A stretch of DNA of 64,000 nucleotides from Pseudopyrenochaeta lycopersici (taxonomy: Eukaryota > Ascomycota > Dothideomycetes > Pleosporales > Pseudopyrenochaetaceae): assembly GCA_003313425.1 (NCBI GenBank), contig NHZP01000034.1, positions 434,001-498,000 on the forward strand, given 5' to 3'. Position numbers and translations under genes: made by a program. Positions 62,801-64,000 of the stretch are shown here, piece after piece. The notes under the pieces are model-generated. The model was given only the letters and a program-made list of their open reading frames with translations. It made no database searches and was not told where the DNA came from. Positions within the stretch are counted from its first letter, which is position 1. Every line of letters begins with the position of its first letter.

Positions 62801-63359
62801 TCACTGCGGGCCCTGGATGCCCTAGGCGCTTGTGCCATAGTATCGCACTTGCTCTTTGTGGCGACCGCTTGGTTCGAGAGTTGAATCGGGTGTGAAAAGC
62901 ACTGTCGTTTGCATCTGATTGCTCGAGTACCCATTGGTTGTGTGCTTCCGTCAGGTATGCGATGATGGAGTTGTCCCATCTCTTTAACGACGTAGGTTCA
63001 TTCTTATTATCCCACCAAATTCCTTGCCGTCTGAGTAGTCTAAATGAGACGAGGTTGCATAGAATCTCCGGACAGAAGGCAACGTTCTCTAATCGGAGTA
63101 TCTCTGTGCCATATGGTGACTTGACTTTGATATGTACGGTGCCATACCCTTTAATCCATATTCGTGCGTCGCCTGTCCACACGCAGTCACCGGGGATAGG
63201 TGGACGGAGGTGGGTTAGGCGTTGCGCCATGTTGCAGATGTGTATTGTCGCGCCCGAATCGAGGATGAATGCATTCTTTAGCGGATACGGTTGGTTCTTC
63301 ATTGAGAACACTGACGCGGTATACGCGGCTTCGATTGTTGATATAACTCTTCCTTCTAG
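59862..63359 (-). CDS. pol: Copia-2 Pol
   Basis: Same 1,149-residue frame as Copia-1 Pol, with the same leader after the gag TGA. All motifs (DSGA protease, HHCC and DDE integrase, YVDD RT, RNase H) are present. No difference in the translated protein, which points to very recent origin or to gene conversion between the copies. Confidence 0.95.
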   Translation of the reverse strand, partial: LEGRVISTIEAAYTASVFSMKNQPYPLKNAFILDSGATIHICNMAQRLTHLRPPIPGDCVWTGDARIWIKGYGTVHIKVKSPYGTEILRLENVAFCPEILCNLVSFRLLRRQGIWWDNKNEPTSLKRWDNSIIAYLTEAHNQWVLEQSDANDSAFHTRFNSRTKRSPQRASAILWHKRLGHPGPAVIEHLVQQSEGVRIKGVTTVECDACGRAKSKRRIRREPRLSEEGPGERIAIDFHDYEVGSYSKEKSQMLITDRFSAYNWDFYFTDNRPARSIIRLLDNFTCFLYTQFNISVKVIETDNEIVTVKPEVKRWCTSKGIKVEPSAPDTQSQNGGGERSGGVIKEKARTIRLDANLPWELWPEITRAAVYLYNRTPNYSNRWKSPYEVFFTRVAAMNGIVTGPRKPNQAHLKAYGCKAFAMTDDTHRGKSRLQRLDPKAWIGYLIGYQSTNIYRVWIPSLAKVISTRDVVFDESVVFSGKTEDLMDNLMHNTLQEIAMWVKTIELPTPPRQGQPETGSFYEDDTMMGESSSPQGQKSRGCRNRKVMDSYPTPPDTPPPVALLSQAWTDELEANSTTTHGSSKTEPWAAAFMAGTQAGHVGEHEGKPIDKAQLKRMLAKGVKPHRNQLPPLPATYSKLEDHPLYEMFKEAEREHLRSHEQMKSWAEVPITPIKRKGHQILDCMWVYTYKLDKHHRLIKCKARLVVRGDQQRNITSQDTYAATLASRSFRMLMAIAAKFNLELKQYDVTNAFVHATIDREIYMRMPRGYQKPGTILKLEKALYGLRISPLLWQKEFVSTLTKLGFKQVPHEACCMIKDGIIIFFYVDDIILAYHQKKEVEAQQTIKALQERYTFTGGEDLQWFLGVEVIRDREQRLIQLSQLAYADKISRLADRKDVRHDTPMASVELQPREGLASPSEVNKYQRKIGSLLFAAVTTRPDIAFATSRLARFLVNPGTEHQEAADRVLLYLAATKSRALQLGGGDKLEVASDASFGDNTVDRKSSQGYVIKLFGGLVTWRASKQDTVTTSTTEAELLALSQVAKEAIFTSRLLKELQVSLPESTITIQCDNTQTIRLVTEEIAKLQTKLRHVDIHNHWLRQEVLLGRIQVKYVESSQMIADGLTKALPSNKWENFLNQLGLVNKKPALAKELKLEDIQTQIEDLTIA

Positions 63360-64000
63360 TCAATCTTTTAAGACTTCGGGTGTTGGTGTTTGCGAATTCT
63401 TAATCAGCGGCGTCTTTGATCGTTGGCGCTTTGAGTCTAATAATTTGATTAGCTCTGGGTCATACTTTCTTTTGTACTCAACGAGTTTGGCTATTCTTGA
63501 ATCTGGTGTAAACCACGCAGGTGCCCTATCTTCGTTTAGATAGAAACAATCGAAAAGATTGTGGCGCTGTTCACAAGCATGGCATGTTGTGCCTTCGACT
63601 GCCGCCGTATCCTCCAGAGAGGAATGCTTGGATCTGGTGCTGCTTTGCCCAAATTTGCGTTTTCCCCGTGTTCTACCACGGTTCTTGCCCCGTAAGGCTG
63701 ATGATGCTTCTTCAGCTACACCGGAGGCGTCCCTCTGTGCGCCCTGGTCGGATTCACCGCCAGCGGGGTATGCAGCGTCTCCAGCAGCGAAAGCGCTCTT
63801 CTGCTTGCCCTTTTGTGGGTAGGAGCGGCTCATATGCTCCCGGAAGAGTTTCATCATTTCTTTTCTGTCATGGTCTGGGTCACCTCTGGCCACCTGGCTA
63901 GAGAAGGCAGTCACCCACATAGGTGCTACCTTTTCCACTGCCGACAAGAAATCTTCTATAATGTCGTCATTATGTTGTACCTCCGCGACTCCTTCGGTCT
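63360..64000 (-). CDS. gag: Copia-2 Gag (5' part outside window)
   Basis: C-terminal half of Gag, identical to Copia-1 from LSAVEKVAPMWV to the stop, including the CX2CX3HX4C motif. It ends at the same TGA followed by CTA. The start codon is expected near 64685. Confidence 0.93.
   Translation of the reverse strand, partial: TEGVAEVQHNDDIIEDFLSAVEKVAPMWVTAFSSQVARGDPDHDRKEMMKLFREHMSRSYPQKGKQKSAFAAGDAAYPAGGESDQGAQRDASGVAEEASSALRGKNRGRTRGKRKFGQSSTRSKHSSLEDTAAVEGTTCHACEQRHNLFDCFYLNEDRAPAWFTPDSRIAKLVEYKRKYDPELIKLLDSKRQRSKTPLIKNSQTPTPEVLKD

Larger units (their letters stand above)
59639..64000 (-). mobile_element. Copia-2: inverted copy of Copia-1, cut by the window end
   Basis: Position x of Copia-1 maps to 89908 minus x here. 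The 3' LTR is at 59639..59813, pol and most of gag follow, and the element should end at about 64897, outside the window. Pol translates identically to Copia-1. The left flank GCAGC is the reverse complement of the bases before Copia-1. Confidence 0.95.

Noticed and set aside
1..64000. CRISPR arrays, operons or bacterial signals
   Set aside because: The spliceosomal introns, HET and NLR genes show a fungal genome. The regular repeats are all protein-coding tandem units.

Overview
The window looks like an accessory, transposon-rich piece of a filamentous ascomycete genome (Pezizomycotina, probably Dothideomycetes/Pleosporales). Support comes from short 44-91 bp GT-AG introns, a HET-domain NLR, Fungal_N-type ankyrin protein, a non-reducing polyketide synthase, a CorA-like fungal membrane protein, and MULE, hAT, Fot1-like and Ty1/copia elements. 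Species assignment is inference.

Layout. 1-5,300: ankyrin-repeat gene (running off the left edge), a 129 bp MITE, a membrane protein with a damaged 5' part, and gene fragments. 5,400-8,000: a MULE transposase with one frameshift. 9,000-18,600: orphan genes, ankyrin and TPR remnants, a duplicated gene fragment and the 3' end of a hAT element. 18,640-24,780: a divergent gene pair, a trypsin-like protease with about 29 near-identical HEAT repeats and a protein with a C-terminal membrane segment. 25,011-30,269: an intact Copia element. 30,270-33,160: decayed DNA transposons. 33,160-36,930: a HET/NB-ARC/TPR NLR. 37,480-47,400: small membrane-protein relics, then a melanin-type NR-PKS with a 2,665 bp hAT in its AT domain, a nonsense codon and a local C-to-T patch at the KS active site. 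47,600-59,500: NACHT fragment, PD-(D/E)XK-like gene, CorA-like gene, a C2H2 zinc-finger/retroviral-type protease fusion, small membrane proteins and an HMG-box gene. 59,639-64,000: a second Copia element, inverted and encoding an identical Pol, cut by the window end.

How it fits together. The 5 bp before the left Copia (GCTGC) are the reverse complement of the 5 bp before the right Copia (GCAGC). Joining these two flanks restores a copia RNase H reading frame. This indicates that the 29 kb between the two elements was inverted by recombination between them.

Four genes carry long arrays of nearly identical repeats (ankyrin, TPR twice, HEAT), the pattern known from fungal nonself-recognition receptors. 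The protease-HEAT gene and its divergent membrane-protein neighbour resemble, in layout only, known fungal protease/pore-former incompatibility pairs. This is the best candidate for an undescribed system here.
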